Assembly: GCA_035555595.1 (NCBI GenBank) | Contig: DATMGK010000099.1 | Coordinates: forward strand, 1-64,000 | Direction: 5' to 3' | Source of the DNA: Croceibacterium_A sp035555595 | GTDB lineage: Bacteria; Pseudomonadota; Alphaproteobacteria; Sphingomonadales; Sphingomonadaceae | DNA: 64,000 nucleotides | In this document: piece after piece, positions 50,477 to 59,514 of the stretch | Position numbering within the stretch: position 1 is the first letter of the stretch | Layout of the letters: every line of letters begins with the position of its first letter | Made by a program: the position numbers and the translations under genes | Notes under the pieces: generated by a model | Database searches by the model: none | What the model was told of the DNA's origin: nothing | What the model saw: only the letters and a program-made list of their open reading frames with translations

Positions 50477-51349
50477 TCAGCCGTGCTGCCAGCCCAGTCC
50501 TTCGCTGTTCACGATCGCCTCTCCGTCCAGATAGAGCGGAGCAAACCCGCGCGGTTCTGCCTGTCCTATGCGCGTGGCCGGAACGGGCGCTTCAGTGTCG
50601 GCGGGCAAGGTGAATAGCAGCTCATAGTCATCGCCCCAGCGCAGCGCGTCCAGACGGCGGCTCTCCGGCACGGCGATGGGCACCGCCGAACCATCGATCG
50701 CCAGCGAAACCTCGCTCGCCTCCGCCATGCGCCATGCGTCCAGCAGCAAGCCGTCGGACACATCCATCATCGCGGTTACGAACGGGGCCAGCGCCTGACC
50801 TTCGCTCACGCGGGGCAGGGGGCGGCGATAGGCACCGCTCGCGCCGCTGCGGCCTTGCAGCGCCTCGAAACCCATCATCGCCGCGCCGACTTTGCCGGTC
50901 AGCCAGATCGTATCCCCGGCCTGCACCCCCGCGCGCGAAGGCACCGGGCGATGAACCGCGCGGCCGATTGCCGTCATGCCAAAAGTGCGCGGCGGCCCAC
51001 CTGAGGATGTATCCCCGCCCAGCAGCGGCACATCGTAATGCTCCAGCGCTTCGGCCAGTCCTTCGGCGAACCGGTCGTCCCCGTCGCCCAGCATGAAACC
51101 CAGCAGCACGCCCAGCGGCTCCGCGCCTTTGGCTGCAAGGTCTGACAGATTGCGCGCGACCAGCTTCCACGCCACGTCGGCCATGTCCTGATCGGGCAGG
51201 AAGTGTACGCCCTCGACCATCATGTCGTGCGTCAGGACCAGCGCTTCGCCACCGATATCCAGCACCGCAGCATCGTCAGCCAGCCCGCGCGCGGCGGGGT
51301 GGGTGGCCAGTGCGCGCAGGGCGGCGATGAAGGTGGCTTCCCCTTTCAT
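50477..51349 (-). CDS. thiL: Thiamine-monophosphate kinase
   Basis: This 290-residue protein is a PurM-like fold kinase that makes thiamine diphosphate from TMP. Features are GLADDAAVLDIGGEALVLTHDMMVEGVHF with the metal-binding acidic residues, ARNLSDLAAKGAEPLGVLLG, LLGGDTSSGG and AMMDVSDGLLLDAWRMAEAS. It is at the lower end of the family length range. It follows nusB by 14 bases in the same direction, a pairing (nusB-thiL) widespread in proteobacteria. Confidence 0.94.
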   Translation of the reverse strand: MKGEATFIAALRALATHPAARGLADDAAVLDIGGEALVLTHDMMVEGVHFLPDQDMADVAWKLVARNLSDLAAKGAEPLGVLLGFMLGDGDDRFAEGLAEALEHYDVPLLGGDTSSGGPPRTFGMTAIGRAVHRPVPSRAGVQAGDTIWLTGKVGAAMMGFEALQGRSGASGAYRRPLPRVSEGQALAPFVTAMMDVSDGLLLDAWRMAEASEVSLAIDGSAVPIAVPESRRLDALRWGDDYELLFTLPADTEAPVPATRIGQAEPRGFAPLYLDGEAIVNSEGLGWQHG

Positions 51350-51363
51350 CGCCCGATCCGTCG

Positions 51364-51816
51364 TTACGAACGCGCCGCTTTCGCCACTGCGTCCAGCACG
51401 CCGTTGACGAACTTGGCCTCACGCTCATCGAAGAACGCATGGGCGACATCGACATATTCGCTGATCGCGGACGCAGTGGGCACGTCGGCCCGGGCGATCA
51501 ATTCGTAAGCGCCCGCGCGCAGAATCTGGAGCATGGTCTTGTCCAGCCGGGCAAGGCTCCACCCTTCGGCCAGACGGGCGGTCAGCAGCGCGTCGATCTC
51601 CTCGTGCCGGGCATCCACCCCGCGCACGATATCGTCGAAGAAATCGACTTCCGCCTCGGCATACTGGGCGTCCTCGATCTCGCGGCCCAGCCGGTGCTGG
51701 TGGAATTCATCCAGCAGGCGGGCGGTTGGCGTCGCCTCCATTTCGCGCTGGTAAAGCGCCTGAACGGCGGCGAGGCGCGCGGCGGCGCGGGATTTCGATC
51801 GGGCGGGGGTGCTCAT
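51364..51816 (-). CDS. nusB: Transcription antitermination protein NusB
   Basis: This 150-residue all-helical protein has the Arg-rich RNA-binding start (KSRAAARLAAVQALYQREM) and the C-terminal pattern AYELIARADVPTASAISEYVDVAHAFFDEREAKFVNGVLDAVAK diagnostic of NusB. With NusE it binds boxA RNA for rRNA antitermination. Its ATG overlaps the hisD stop by four bases, so hisG-hisD-nusB-thiL form one run on the minus strand. Confidence 0.95.
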   Translation of the reverse strand: MSTPARSKSRAAARLAAVQALYQREMEATPTARLLDEFHQHRLGREIEDAQYAEAEVDFFDDIVRGVDARHEEIDALLTARLAEGWSLARLDKTMLQILRAGAYELIARADVPTASAISEYVDVAHAFFDEREAKFVNGVLDAVAKAARS

Positions 51817-53102
51817 TTCAGGCGCAATTCCACGGAACGGGCATGCGCGGCAAGGCCTTCTGCCTCTGCCAGCGCGATAGCTGCCGGTCCGATCTGACCC
51901 AGCGCATCCGGCCCCACTTCGATGAAGCTGGTGCGCTTCATGAAATCGAGCACCGAAAGACCACTGGCGAAACGCGCGCGCCGCCCGGTGGGTAGGACAT
52001 GGTTCGGCCCGGCTACATAATCACCCACAGCCTCCGGCGTGTGGCGGCCCAGAAACACGCTGCCCGCGTGGTGCAGCTGCGCGAACAGCGCTTCGGGATC
52101 GTCCACCGCCAGCTCTACGTGTTCGGCGGCAAGGCGATTGGCCAGCGCGGGGGCTTCCGACAGGTCGGATACCACCAGCAGCACGCCGTGATCGTCCCAG
52201 CTCTTGCGCGCGACCTCTTTCGTGGGAAGCATCGCGCATTGCACGTCCACACGATCTTCCACCTGCCCCGCGAAATCCGCGTCATCAGTGATCAGGATCG
52301 ATTGCGCGGCCGGATCGTGTTCAGCCTGGCTCAGCAGATCGGCGGCGATCCAGTCGGGATCGTTCTTGCCATCGGCGATGACCAGAATTTCGCTCGGCCC
52401 GGCGACCATGTCGATGCCAACCACGCCGTAAAGCTGGCGCTTCGCCTCCGCCACCCAGGCGTTGCCCGGTCCCGTCACCACGTCCACCGGCGCGATGCGG
52501 TCGGTGCCATAGGCCAGCGCGGCAACCGCCTGCGCCCCGCCGATGCGCCAGATTTCATCCACGCCGGCAAGGTGTGCTGCGGCCAGCACCAGTTGGTTGA
52601 CTTCACCGCGCGGTGTCGGCGTCACGACCGCCAGCCGTTCCACCCCGGCAACCTTGGCCGGAATGGCATTCATCAGCAGGGATGAGGGATAGGCCGCCCG
52701 GCCACCCGGAACGTAAAGCCCGGCGGCATCGACCGGCCGCCACTTTGCGCCCATCCGCACGCCCGCGTCATCGGTGAAATCGCGGTTCCGGGGCAACTGG
52801 TCCACGTGATAGGCGCGGATGCGTTCCGCCGCCAGTTCCAGCGCCGCACGCAGCTTCGGCTCCAGCGCCGCGAAAGCCGCCGCGCATTCACCGGCTGAAA
52901 TGCGCCAGTCGCCGTCCTCGGTCAGCTGATGCTTGTCGAACCGTTGGGTATATTCGGCCAGCGCTTCGTCCCCCCGCTGGCGCACGGCGGAAAGAATGTC
53001 CGCGACCACGCGCGAAACATCGTCCTCGCTCTCACGCCGGTCGCCCACGAGGCGGGCGAACTTGCGCTCGAAATCGGCGTCGCTGGTGGAAAGCCGCAGC
53101 AT
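51813..53102 (-). CDS. hisD: Histidinol dehydrogenase
   Basis: This 429-residue enzyme oxidises histidinol to histidine in two NAD-linked steps. Recognisable segments are YVPGGRAAYPSSLLMNAIPAKVAGV, GGAQAVAALAYGT, VDVVTGPGNAWVAEAKRQLYG, ADLLSQAEHDPAAQS (zinc and catalytic His region) and AGPNHVLPTGRRARFASGLSVLDFMKR. Length is standard. Its start shares one base with the hisG stop, and its stop overlaps nusB. Confidence 0.97.
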   Translation of the reverse strand: MLRLSTSDADFERKFARLVGDRRESEDDVSRVVADILSAVRQRGDEALAEYTQRFDKHQLTEDGDWRISAGECAAAFAALEPKLRAALELAAERIRAYHVDQLPRNRDFTDDAGVRMGAKWRPVDAAGLYVPGGRAAYPSSLLMNAIPAKVAGVERLAVVTPTPRGEVNQLVLAAAHLAGVDEIWRIGGAQAVAALAYGTDRIAPVDVVTGPGNAWVAEAKRQLYGVVGIDMVAGPSEILVIADGKNDPDWIAADLLSQAEHDPAAQSILITDDADFAGQVEDRVDVQCAMLPTKEVARKSWDDHGVLLVVSDLSEAPALANRLAAEHVELAVDDPEALFAQLHHAGSVFLGRHTPEAVGDYVAGPNHVLPTGRRARFASGLSVLDFMKRTSFIEVGPDALGQIGPAAIALAEAEGLAAHARSVELRLK

Positions 53103-53770
53103 CAGGCGATCTCCTTGCCCGCGATCGCGCGGAATCGTTCGACCAGCGCACCCACGCGCGGATCGGTTTTCAGTGCGGCGCGATTGACGATCAGGCGTGC
53201 CGAAACCGGCATGATCTGGTCCGTTTCCACCAGCCCGTTATCCGCCAGCGTGCGGCCGGTGGAAACAAGGTCCACGATCCGCATGCTGAGGCCGAGGGAT
53301 GGGGCTAGTTCCATCGCGCCGTTCAGCTTCACGCATTCGGCCTGAATTCCCTGCCCTTCGAACCAGCGCTGGGTGATGTTCGGATACTTGGTGGCGATAC
53401 GCAGGTGGCTGGCATTACCGCGATTGTATTCGCTGGCATCCTTCGGCTCTGCCACGGACAGGCGGCAGTGGCCGATGTCCAGATCCACCGGCGCGTACAG
53501 CTCCGAATAATGGAACTCCTCGATCACGTCGGATCCGACGATTCCCGCCTGCGCCGCGCCGAAGGCGACGAAAGTGGCAACGTCGAATGCGCGCACGCGG
53601 ATGATCCGCGTTTCGCCGTCTTCGCACAGGAAGCTGAGGGCGCGGTTGCCCTTGTCGTGAAAGGCGCTTTCCGGCACCAGTCCGGCGCGCGCCATCACGG
53701 GCAGCGCCTCGTCAAGAATGCGGCCCTTGGGCAGGGCGAAGGTTAAAGGCGTGGCGCGGGCGGAAGTCAT
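53102..53770 (-). CDS. hisG: ATP phosphoribosyltransferase, short form
   Basis: The 222-residue protein begins LTFALPKGRILDEALPVMARAG and has ADNGLVETDQI and the PRPP-binding segment VDLVSTGRTLADNGL. It performs the first step of histidine synthesis. It lacks the C-terminal ACT-like regulatory domain of the 300-residue long form, so by established knowledge it should need HisZ as a regulatory partner; hisZ is not in the window. ATG at 53770 is preferred over in-frame codons up to 53854, which overlap the divergent gene. Confidence 0.94.
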   Translation of the reverse strand: MTSARATPLTFALPKGRILDEALPVMARAGLVPESAFHDKGNRALSFLCEDGETRIIRVRAFDVATFVAFGAAQAGIVGSDVIEEFHYSELYAPVDLDIGHCRLSVAEPKDASEYNRGNASHLRIATKYPNITQRWFEGQGIQAECVKLNGAMELAPSLGLSMRIVDLVSTGRTLADNGLVETDQIMPVSARLIVNRAALKTDPRVGALVERFRAIAGKEIA

Positions 53771-53813
53771 GGCGCGCGCCGTGTAGGGAAGCGAGCGGGA
53801 AAGGGCAACGCCG

Positions 53814-54878
53814 ATGGCTGTCACACCGATCATGGAAACCGCTGACGTTCGCACCGCGATCGATTGGCAGGCCGGTCATGCCGAACGCGCCGACGCGCCG
53901 ATCACCGCGCGGATCGTGCGTGCGGAATTCGCCATTCTGGACACGCCGACCGAACTCGCGCGCCGAATGGTCAACTGGCAGGGGCTCAGCCTTGAGGATG
54001 CGATGCCGCTCAGGGTCGCGGGCGGCTTGCATTGGCTGCACCTGTCAGGCGCGGAACCTGCGCTGGCCCCGGTCTATGCGGGGCAGGAAACCGATCAGGC
54101 GGTGATCGATGAAATCGTGTCCGCACTGGCGCGCAAATGGGATGCGAAGCTGGTCCCATGGCTCGACCATCCGCCGCAGACGAACGAGGCCGGCCGATCG
54201 TCCAGCATCATGGCGGGCCTGCTCTGGCTGTCCCATCGGCTCGGCCCGCGTTTCGAACTGAACGAGATCGGCGCCAGCGCGGGCGTCAACACGATGATGG
54301 AACGCTATCGCTACGATCTGGGCGGCACTGTCGTCGGGCCAGAGGGTTCGCCGATGCGGCTCACGCCCGACTGGCGCGGCCCGCCACCGCCTGTCGGCGA
54401 GGTGGAAAACACCGCCATTCGCGGCTGCGACATGTCGCCGGTCGATCTGTCCGACCCGGTGGAGGCGCTTCGTCTGAAGGCCTTCGTCTGGGCCGACGCG
54501 CAGGAACGGATGGACCGGATTGATGCTGCCATCGCCCTTGCGGCGCAGAAGCGGCCAGACCTTGTGCGGCAGGACGCCGGGGATTTCGTGACGGACATGC
54601 TCGCCCGTCCGCAGGCGGATCGGGTCACGCGCGTCCTCTACCATTCGGTCATGTGGCAATACCTGCCCGTCGCCACGCGCGCCGATATCACGGCGGCGAT
54701 GGAGCGCGCGGGCGCCTTGGCCACTGCGCAGCGTCCGCTTGCGTGGGTCAGGCTGGAAACCAATCGCCAGACTTTCCGCCACGAGCTGTCGGTCCGCTAC
54801 TGGCCGGGCGGGGAGGATGCGGTCATTCTATCCGAAGCGCATCCGCATGGCGCGTGGATAGAATGGCAGGGGGCCTGA
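53814..54878 (+). CDS. DUF2332 family protein
   Basis: The 354-residue protein matches the DUF2332 family by AIDWQAGHAERADAPITARIVRA at the start, HWLHLSGAEPALAPVY, ELNEIGASAGVNTMMERYRYDLGG and TRVLYHSVMWQYLP. The ELNEIGASAGVN stretch resembles a SAM-binding loop of methyltransferases, but activity is unproven. It is cytoplasmic with no membrane segments. Divergent from hisG by 43 bases. ATG at 53814 follows AAAGGG. Confidence 0.83.
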   Translation: MAVTPIMETADVRTAIDWQAGHAERADAPITARIVRAEFAILDTPTELARRMVNWQGLSLEDAMPLRVAGGLHWLHLSGAEPALAPVYAGQETDQAVIDEIVSALARKWDAKLVPWLDHPPQTNEAGRSSSIMAGLLWLSHRLGPRFELNEIGASAGVNTMMERYRYDLGGTVVGPEGSPMRLTPDWRGPPPPVGEVENTAIRGCDMSPVDLSDPVEALRLKAFVWADAQERMDRIDAAIALAAQKRPDLVRQDAGDFVTDMLARPQADRVTRVLYHSVMWQYLPVATRADITAAMERAGALATAQRPLAWVRLETNRQTFRHELSVRYWPGGEDAVILSEAHPHGAWIEWQGA

Positions 54879-54885
54879 CCGGGGC

Positions 54886-55374
54886 CTATCGGTCCAGCGT
54901 CAGCCGCATCCGATAGGTGCCTTCGCCATAGCCGTCCGCCGCGCCACCTTCGTCGTAGGTGAAGCCCTGCGCTGCCCAGAAGCGATCGGCGCCGTTCACG
55001 GCCGTCAGCGTAATGTCCGGAAATCCCCCGGTGAGGGCCTGCGCCTTGATCAGCGCAATCGCGCCGCGCCCCGCGCCGGTCCCCCGCGCGACGGGCAGCA
55101 GTGCTATGTCGTGCAGGTAATAGGTGTCGGTATCGCCCGGTATCGCCCCCAGCGGCTGCCCGAGCGCGGGCGAGGATTCCCGCAGCCACGGGTGGCTGAC
55201 CAGATAGCCCGCAATCGCGTCCTGATGTTCCAGCACGAAGCAGCCCGCCGGGTAGAGTTCCAGACGCTCCGCATAAACAGAAGACGGTTCGGTGAAGTCG
55301 CCATGAACCGCGTCGGAAATCGCGGTAACCGCACCTACGTCATCTTTCCGCATTGCGCGCCATTGTGTCTGCAT
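54886..55374 (-). CDS. GNAT family N-acetyltransferase
   Basis: The 162-residue protein has a GNAT fold: YYLHDIALLPVARGTGAGRGAIALI contains strand 4 and the acetyl-CoA loop (RGTGAGRG), and DITLTAVNGADRFWAAQGF is the typical beta5-helix 4 region with the N..A..FW..GF pattern. The acceptor is unknown. It converges with the DUF2332 gene, the stops being 8 bases apart, and has a 205-base gap upstream to the UrcA gene. Confidence 0.85.
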   Translation of the reverse strand: MQTQWRAMRKDDVGAVTAISDAVHGDFTEPSSVYAERLELYPAGCFVLEHQDAIAGYLVSHPWLRESSPALGQPLGAIPGDTDTYYLHDIALLPVARGTGAGRGAIALIKAQALTGGFPDITLTAVNGADRFWAAQGFTYDEGGAADGYGEGTYRMRLTLDR

Positions 55375-55578
55375 AGCGGCAGCATGACTGCCGCATCGTG
55401 GCGGGATTGGGAAGCTATCTCCCCCGATTGCAGCCGGTCATCTGGCATTAAGCTGCGTAACAGCCGCCATACAATTTCATGCAAATTGAGCGGCGCGTGA
55501 CAAAGCCTTGCGACGAGTGGGTCCTAGTTGGGTGTCATCGCCGGAAGGGGCGAACAGGACATTTGGAAGGATTTGGAC

Positions 55579-55878
55579 ATGAAGACCATCGCTCTCTTTG
55601 CCGCCGTGGCTGCCGCTGCCGTCGCCGTTCCCGCCGCCGCGCAGGATTCCGTCGAAATCTACTTCGGCGATCTCAACGTTGCGTCCAGCGAAGGCGCACA
55701 GACGCTGAATGCCCGCATTCAGGCCGGTGCCGACGCGGTGTGCGAACGCCCGGACAACCGCGATCTGAAGGGCACGCTCGTGTGGCAGGACTGCAAGAGC
55801 GCGGCGGTGTCGTCTGCCGTCGAACAGCTCGCCAGCAAGGGCATCAGCATGGAAGGCGCGCAGGTCGCCGCCAACTGA
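55579..55878 (+). CDS. UrcA family exported protein
   Basis: The 99-residue product has a signal peptide (MKTIALFAAVAAAAVAVPAAAQ) followed by the UrcA pattern: VEIYFGDLNVASSEGAQTLNARIQAGADAVCE, and a second Cys in WQDCKSAAV. The two Cys probably form the conserved disulfide. UrcA proteins are found mainly in Sphingomonadales and Caulobacterales and have no known function. ATG at 55579 follows GGAAGGA. A strong terminator lies just downstream, so it is monocistronic. Confidence 0.88.
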   Translation: MKTIALFAAVAAAAVAVPAAAQDSVEIYFGDLNVASSEGAQTLNARIQAGADAVCERPDNRDLKGTLVWQDCKSAAVSSAVEQLASKGISMEGAQVAAN

Positions 55879-55903
55879 TTGCCGTAAATCTATCCCTCCT
55901 CCA

Positions 55904-55934
55904 CTGGCCGGGCCCCGTGCCCGGCCAGCTTTTT
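55904..55934 (+). terminator. Rho-independent terminator of the UrcA gene
   Basis: CTGGCCGGGC pairs perfectly over 10 bases with GCCCGGCCAG around a CCCGT loop, followed by CTTTTT. It is the clearest intrinsic terminator in the window. Confidence 0.93.
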
Positions 55935-55940
55935 GTGCGC

Positions 55941-56828
55941 TCAGGGATAGCTGACGGTGGTCGGCGGCTTCTTGGGCAGCGGGATGAACTCTTTCTCGTC
56001 GCCCGGTACTTTGGGAAACCGGCCTTCTTCCCAGTCGGCCTTGGCCTGATTGATCCGGTCGCGGCTGGAACTGACGAAGTTCCACCAGACATAGCGGTGG
56101 GTCTTGAATGCCTCGCCGCCCATCAGCATGACCTTGCCTCCGTGCGCTGACCGCAACGTCATCGCTTCGCCCGGCTTCAGCAGCACCAGCGTGTAAAGCT
56201 CCAGCGCTTCGCCATCGATGCTCGCTTCGCCGCCCACCAGCATGACCGCGCGTTCATCGGCGCCCGCATCGATCGGGATCGCGCCCGCCGGGCCAAGGTT
56301 GATCTCGGCATAGATCGTATCGGCATAAGTGGTCACCGGCGCGCGGCGGCCCCACAACTCGCCCATGATCACCTGCGCGCTGACGCAGGTGTCTTCCACC
56401 ATCGGCAGGTCGCTCACGGATTCGAACGCGGGGTCCAGTTCCTCGCGCCCGTCGGGCAGTGCCAGCCATGTCTGCATGCCGTAGAGCCGGGGCCCGTCGG
56501 CCCGCTCGGTCTGCGGGCTGCGTTCGGAATGGACGATGCCCTTGCCGGCGGTCATCAGGTTCACCGTGCCGGGGCTGATGGTGGAAAACGATCCCAGGCT
56601 GTCACGATGGTCGATTGCCCCTTCGAACAGCCATGTCACCGTGGCCAGATTGATATGCGGATGCGGGCGCACGTCCATCGCCTGTCCCGGTGCGAGGTGC
56701 GCGGGGCCGAACTGGTCCACGAATACGAATGGCCCGACCATTCCCAGCTGGCGGCTCGGGATCGCCCGGCGGACCTGAAATCCGCCAAGATCATGAGTGA
56801 CGGGGGTGACTGTCTGGATGATGCTCAT
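55941..56828 (-). CDS. Pirin family protein
   Basis: This 295-residue bicupin has the pirin signature GPFVFVDQFGP, the metal-binding RPHPHINLATVTWLFEGAIDHRDSLG and MTAGKGIVHSE with the remaining His/Glu ligands. Pirins bind Fe2+ and some act as quercetin 2,3-dioxygenases; others affect transcription. Its start overlaps the stop of the GST gene upstream by four bases, forming bolA-GST-pirin. The C-terminal 30 residues (KVPGDEKEFIPLPKKPP) are typical of the larger pirins. Confidence 0.92.
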   Translation of the reverse strand: MSIIQTVTPVTHDLGGFQVRRAIPSRQLGMVGPFVFVDQFGPAHLAPGQAMDVRPHPHINLATVTWLFEGAIDHRDSLGSFSTISPGTVNLMTAGKGIVHSERSPQTERADGPRLYGMQTWLALPDGREELDPAFESVSDLPMVEDTCVSAQVIMGELWGRRAPVTTYADTIYAEINLGPAGAIPIDAGADERAVMLVGGEASIDGEALELYTLVLLKPGEAMTLRSAHGGKVMLMGGEAFKTHRYVWWNFVSSSRDRINQAKADWEEGRFPKVPGDEKEFIPLPKKPPTTVSYP

Positions 56829-57526
56829 TCGCTGTCGAGCTCCGGATAATAGCGGAAGATGCCGTTCTCGTTAAATTCGAGCCGTCGGTCAGACGAAAGG
56901 TAGGCTTCCACGCCGTCTATTTCCATCACCGCGCTACGCACCAGTTCCAGCCGCGGATAATCGAGTGCCGCCATGCGGTTGGGGAACATGTAATCCAGCC
57001 CTTCCATCAGCTGGAACAGCGATGTGTCCACGTGCGTCCAGCGGTCGCCCAGCACGAAGGGACCACCGTTTTCCTCCAGCGCCTGCTCGAAATGGGCCAG
57101 GAACTTGGGCAGGCGATGTTCGCGGAAATGCTGTGCGGCCTCATAGGCCGGGTCCATCTGCTCCTGATAATACAGGGCGGAGGACACCGGATGATGCACC
57201 GCGTGGATTTCCGCCACCATGTCGCTGATGTCCAGTTGCAGCTGGATCAGCGGCAGATCCGTTTCCAGATCGCCACCGCCGAAATCGTGCCGGTCGGCCA
57301 GGAAGGCCAGAATGTGCGCGGTCTGGCCGATGCACAGATCGCCGTCGACCAGATAGGGCGGGGCGAACGGGCGGATGCCTTCGCGGCTGGCAATATCTTC
57401 CAGCAGGGCCTCTGCACCGTGTTCGCGGGCCATGTCCTCATAATCGATCTCGGCCGCTTCCAGTGCCAGCCGCACGAATTCGCCGCGCCCCGGAATGTCG
57501 GGCCAGTACCATAGCTGATAGCTCAT
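56825..57526 (-). CDS. Glutathione S-transferase
   Basis: This 233-residue protein has a thioredoxin-like N-terminal half (YQLWYWPDIPGRGEFVRLALEAAEIDYED, with APPYLVDGDLCIGQTAHILAFLA) and an all-helical C-terminal half. The Tyr and Arg of the start resemble sigma/alpha-class enzymes. It would conjugate or reduce electrophiles with glutathione. It sits between bolA and the pirin gene with four-base overlaps on both sides, so the three are one operon. Confidence 0.87.
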   Translation of the reverse strand: MSYQLWYWPDIPGRGEFVRLALEAAEIDYEDMAREHGAEALLEDIASREGIRPFAPPYLVDGDLCIGQTAHILAFLADRHDFGGGDLETDLPLIQLQLDISDMVAEIHAVHHPVSSALYYQEQMDPAYEAAQHFREHRLPKFLAHFEQALEENGGPFVLGDRWTHVDTSLFQLMEGLDYMFPNRMAALDYPRLELVRSAVMEIDGVEAYLSSDRRLEFNENGIFRYYPELDSE

Positions 57527-57813
57527 GCCGTCACGCCCGGATGCTCTCCCGGCGCGGCGGCACGGATGGCAAGCGCGTGGACACGCTGGCCGGGAATATC
57601 GCCAAGCGCGCGGTTGACCATGCGTTGCCGTTCCAGCCGGTTCTTGCCGGTGAATGCCACGCTTTCGATCACCACGGTAAAGTGCGATTCGCCGCTGCCG
57701 TCGTCGCCCGCGTGGCCGTGATGGCGCGCGCTGTCGTTGATGACCTCCAGCCGCGTGGGCAGGAAGGCGTGCTGCAACAGGGTTTCGATTTCTTGTGCGA
57801 GCGGTCCGCTCAT
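57523..57813 (-). CDS. bolA: BolA family protein
   Basis: This 96-residue protein has the BolA pattern PTRLEVINDSARHHGHAG, then GESHFTVVIESVAFTGKNRLERQRMVNRAL and a C-terminal VHALAIRA strand. BolA proteins pair with monothiol glutaredoxins to handle iron-sulfur clusters. The His residues in the loop are candidates for cluster binding. ATG at 57813 gives MSGPLAQEIE; the longer open frame upstream is not real. It is divergent from a J-domain gene with 52 bases between. Confidence 0.9.
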   Translation of the reverse strand: MSGPLAQEIETLLQHAFLPTRLEVINDSARHHGHAGDDGSGESHFTVVIESVAFTGKNRLERQRMVNRALGDIPGQRVHALAIRAAAPGEHPGVTA

Positions 57814-57865
57814 TGGATGCCTCCGGGGGTTTTCATCGGTGCGGCCTATCACCATTAGAGACCGA

Positions 57866-58459
57866 ATGCGTCCACAGAAGTTCCACGGCCGGTATGACAG
57901 CGATGGCCGCGCCTGCGCCGCCCCCGGTTGCGAAGAACCCGGCGAATATCGCGCGCCCGGTGCCCATAGATCCAGTTTTGATGGCCCCGGCGACTGGCGC
58001 TGGCTGTGCCTTGACCATGTGCGTGAATTCAACGCCGGATACGACTGGTTCGAAGGCATGACGGCGGACGAAATTCTGGCCGCGCAATCGCCCATTGCCG
58101 GCTGGCAACGGGAAACGCGGGCGTTTCGTCCAGATGGCGGGGGCGGGGTGCCCCGCTGGGCGGATTTCGACGATCCGCTCGACGCCATCGGCGCGCGCGC
58201 CGCGGATATCCGGGGCCGCGCACGGGCCCGGCAGAATGCGCGGGCGGAACAATCGCGCTTCACCGCCAGCGAGCGAGAGGCACTGTCGGTCATGGGGCTG
58301 GGTCCGCAGACGGATCGCAACGAGCTGCGCAAACGCTATTCCACGCTGGTGCGCCGCTATCACCCCGATCGCAACGGCGGAGATCGTAGTGACGAGGCCC
58401 TGTTGCAGCGGGTGGTGGAAGCTTATCAACTTCTGCGGAAAGCAGCGGCATTCGCTTAG
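57866..58459 (+). CDS. J-domain (DnaJ-like) protein
   Basis: The 197-residue protein has a Cys-containing N-terminal region (RYDSDGRACAAPGCEEPGEY, WLCLDH) and a J domain at residues about 140-197, with YSTLVRRYHPDRNGG carrying the HPD motif. The J domain is therefore C-terminal, the arrangement of a small alphaproteobacterial family encoded next to bolA. It would stimulate DnaK ATPase on a specific client. The N-terminal Cys set (two CxxxxxC-type positions) could bind zinc. Confidence 0.85.
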   Translation: MRPQKFHGRYDSDGRACAAPGCEEPGEYRAPGAHRSSFDGPGDWRWLCLDHVREFNAGYDWFEGMTADEILAAQSPIAGWQRETRAFRPDGGGGVPRWADFDDPLDAIGARAADIRGRARARQNARAEQSRFTASEREALSVMGLGPQTDRNELRKRYSTLVRRYHPDRNGGDRSDEALLQRVVEAYQLLRKAAAFA

Positions 58460-58485
58460 GGCCAACCGGTCGCTATTCCACTGCC

Positions 58486-58836
58486 CTAGAACGAAGCGCC
58501 GTCCACCTTCTGTATATTCAGCGCGTCGAGATCGCACTCCGGCACGCAGCGCAGGTTGATCGCCACCATCTCGCTGCCATCAGGCATCCTGCCATTGGCG
58601 AAGGGCGAACAGCCGCAGGTCTGGCAGAACCGGTGGTCGATCATGCCCTTGTTGAAGGTATAACTGCCCACCTGTCCTTCCGGCGCGACCAGTGTGGTGT
58701 TCCCCGCCGGTTCGAAGTGCAGGATGTGCCCCTTGCGGCGGCAGATGGAACAATTGCAGCTCATTCCTTGTGAGGGGATATCGCCTTCTACGGTGGCGGA
58801 AATAGCGCCGCAGTGACAACTCGCGGTATATGTCAT
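58486..58836 (-). CDS. GFA (glutathione-dependent formaldehyde-activating-like) zinc protein
   Basis: This 116-residue protein has the GFA/CENP-V fold pattern: ASCHCGAISATVEG, CNCSICRRKG and FCQTCGCSPFANG give the seven conserved Cys that bind two zinc ions. Family members may catalyse S-hydroxymethylglutathione formation, but most are uncharacterised. Its start overlaps the upstream GST stop by four bases. It is the last gene of the seven-gene minus-strand run that begins at 62538. Confidence 0.9.
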   Translation of the reverse strand: MTYTASCHCGAISATVEGDIPSQGMSCNCSICRRKGHILHFEPAGNTTLVAPEGQVGSYTFNKGMIDHRFCQTCGCSPFANGRMPDGSEMVAINLRCVPECDLDALNIQKVDGASF

Positions 58837-59462
58837 GACTGCTTTCCCTGCATCTCTGCGATCATCGCGTTGTCGATGGCAGAACCTTCCTGATAAGCCG
58901 CACGCTCACTACAGCGATCCCAGTAAGCCTTGAAACTTGGGAGAGCGGGCATGGAGCCAAATCTCAGGCCCCACATGATCTGGCTGCCCAGATAGACGTC
59001 CACCATGGTGAACCGATCGCCGCACACATAATCGTGGGTGGAAAGCCAACCGTCGATGGCATCGATGGTTCTTTCGAAACTCCCGAAACCGACCATCATC
59101 TCCTTGCCTTCAACCTCCCACCCGAGAGACTTCGCAGTCGTTGCCTGTTCCAGCGGACCGGCGGCGAAGATCAGCCAGCGAAAATAGTCCGCCTTCTCCT
59201 CATCGCGGGGCAACAGTTCCGGCGCGGACATTTCCGCCAGATAGTGACACACCGCTGCCGCCTCGCTCACCGCGTGGTCATGGCCCTTGTGATGATGCAC
59301 GATCGTCGGAAGCTTACCCATCGGGTTGGCGTCAAGCAGGGCCTGGGGCTTGTTTTTCCAGTCGACCAGTACCGGCTCATAATCCGCTTTCGCTTCGTGC
59401 AGGGCCCAGCGGGCGATCTGCGCGCGGCTCATCGGATTGAAGAAGAATGTGTACTCGGCCAT
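58833..59462 (-). CDS. Glutathione S-transferase
   Basis: The 209-residue protein begins AEYTFFFNPMSRAQIARWALHEAKADYE, with the Ser/Arg-type active site near the first helix, and has NPMGKLPTIVHH and SEAAAVCHYLAE for glutathione binding. The C-terminal half has YVCGDRFTMVDVYLGSQIMWGL with the N-capping Asp. It follows the next GST gene upstream by 52 bases. A GTG one codon upstream is an alternative start. Confidence 0.88.
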   Translation of the reverse strand: MAEYTFFFNPMSRAQIARWALHEAKADYEPVLVDWKNKPQALLDANPMGKLPTIVHHHKGHDHAVSEAAAVCHYLAEMSAPELLPRDEEKADYFRWLIFAAGPLEQATTAKSLGWEVEGKEMMVGFGSFERTIDAIDGWLSTHDYVCGDRFTMVDVYLGSQIMWGLRFGSMPALPSFKAYWDRCSERAAYQEGSAIDNAMIAEMQGKQS

Positions 59463-59514
59463 CACGCTCTCCCCATGTGAATAGATGGAACATTAGGTGA
59501 ACGAATGGCCCTCG

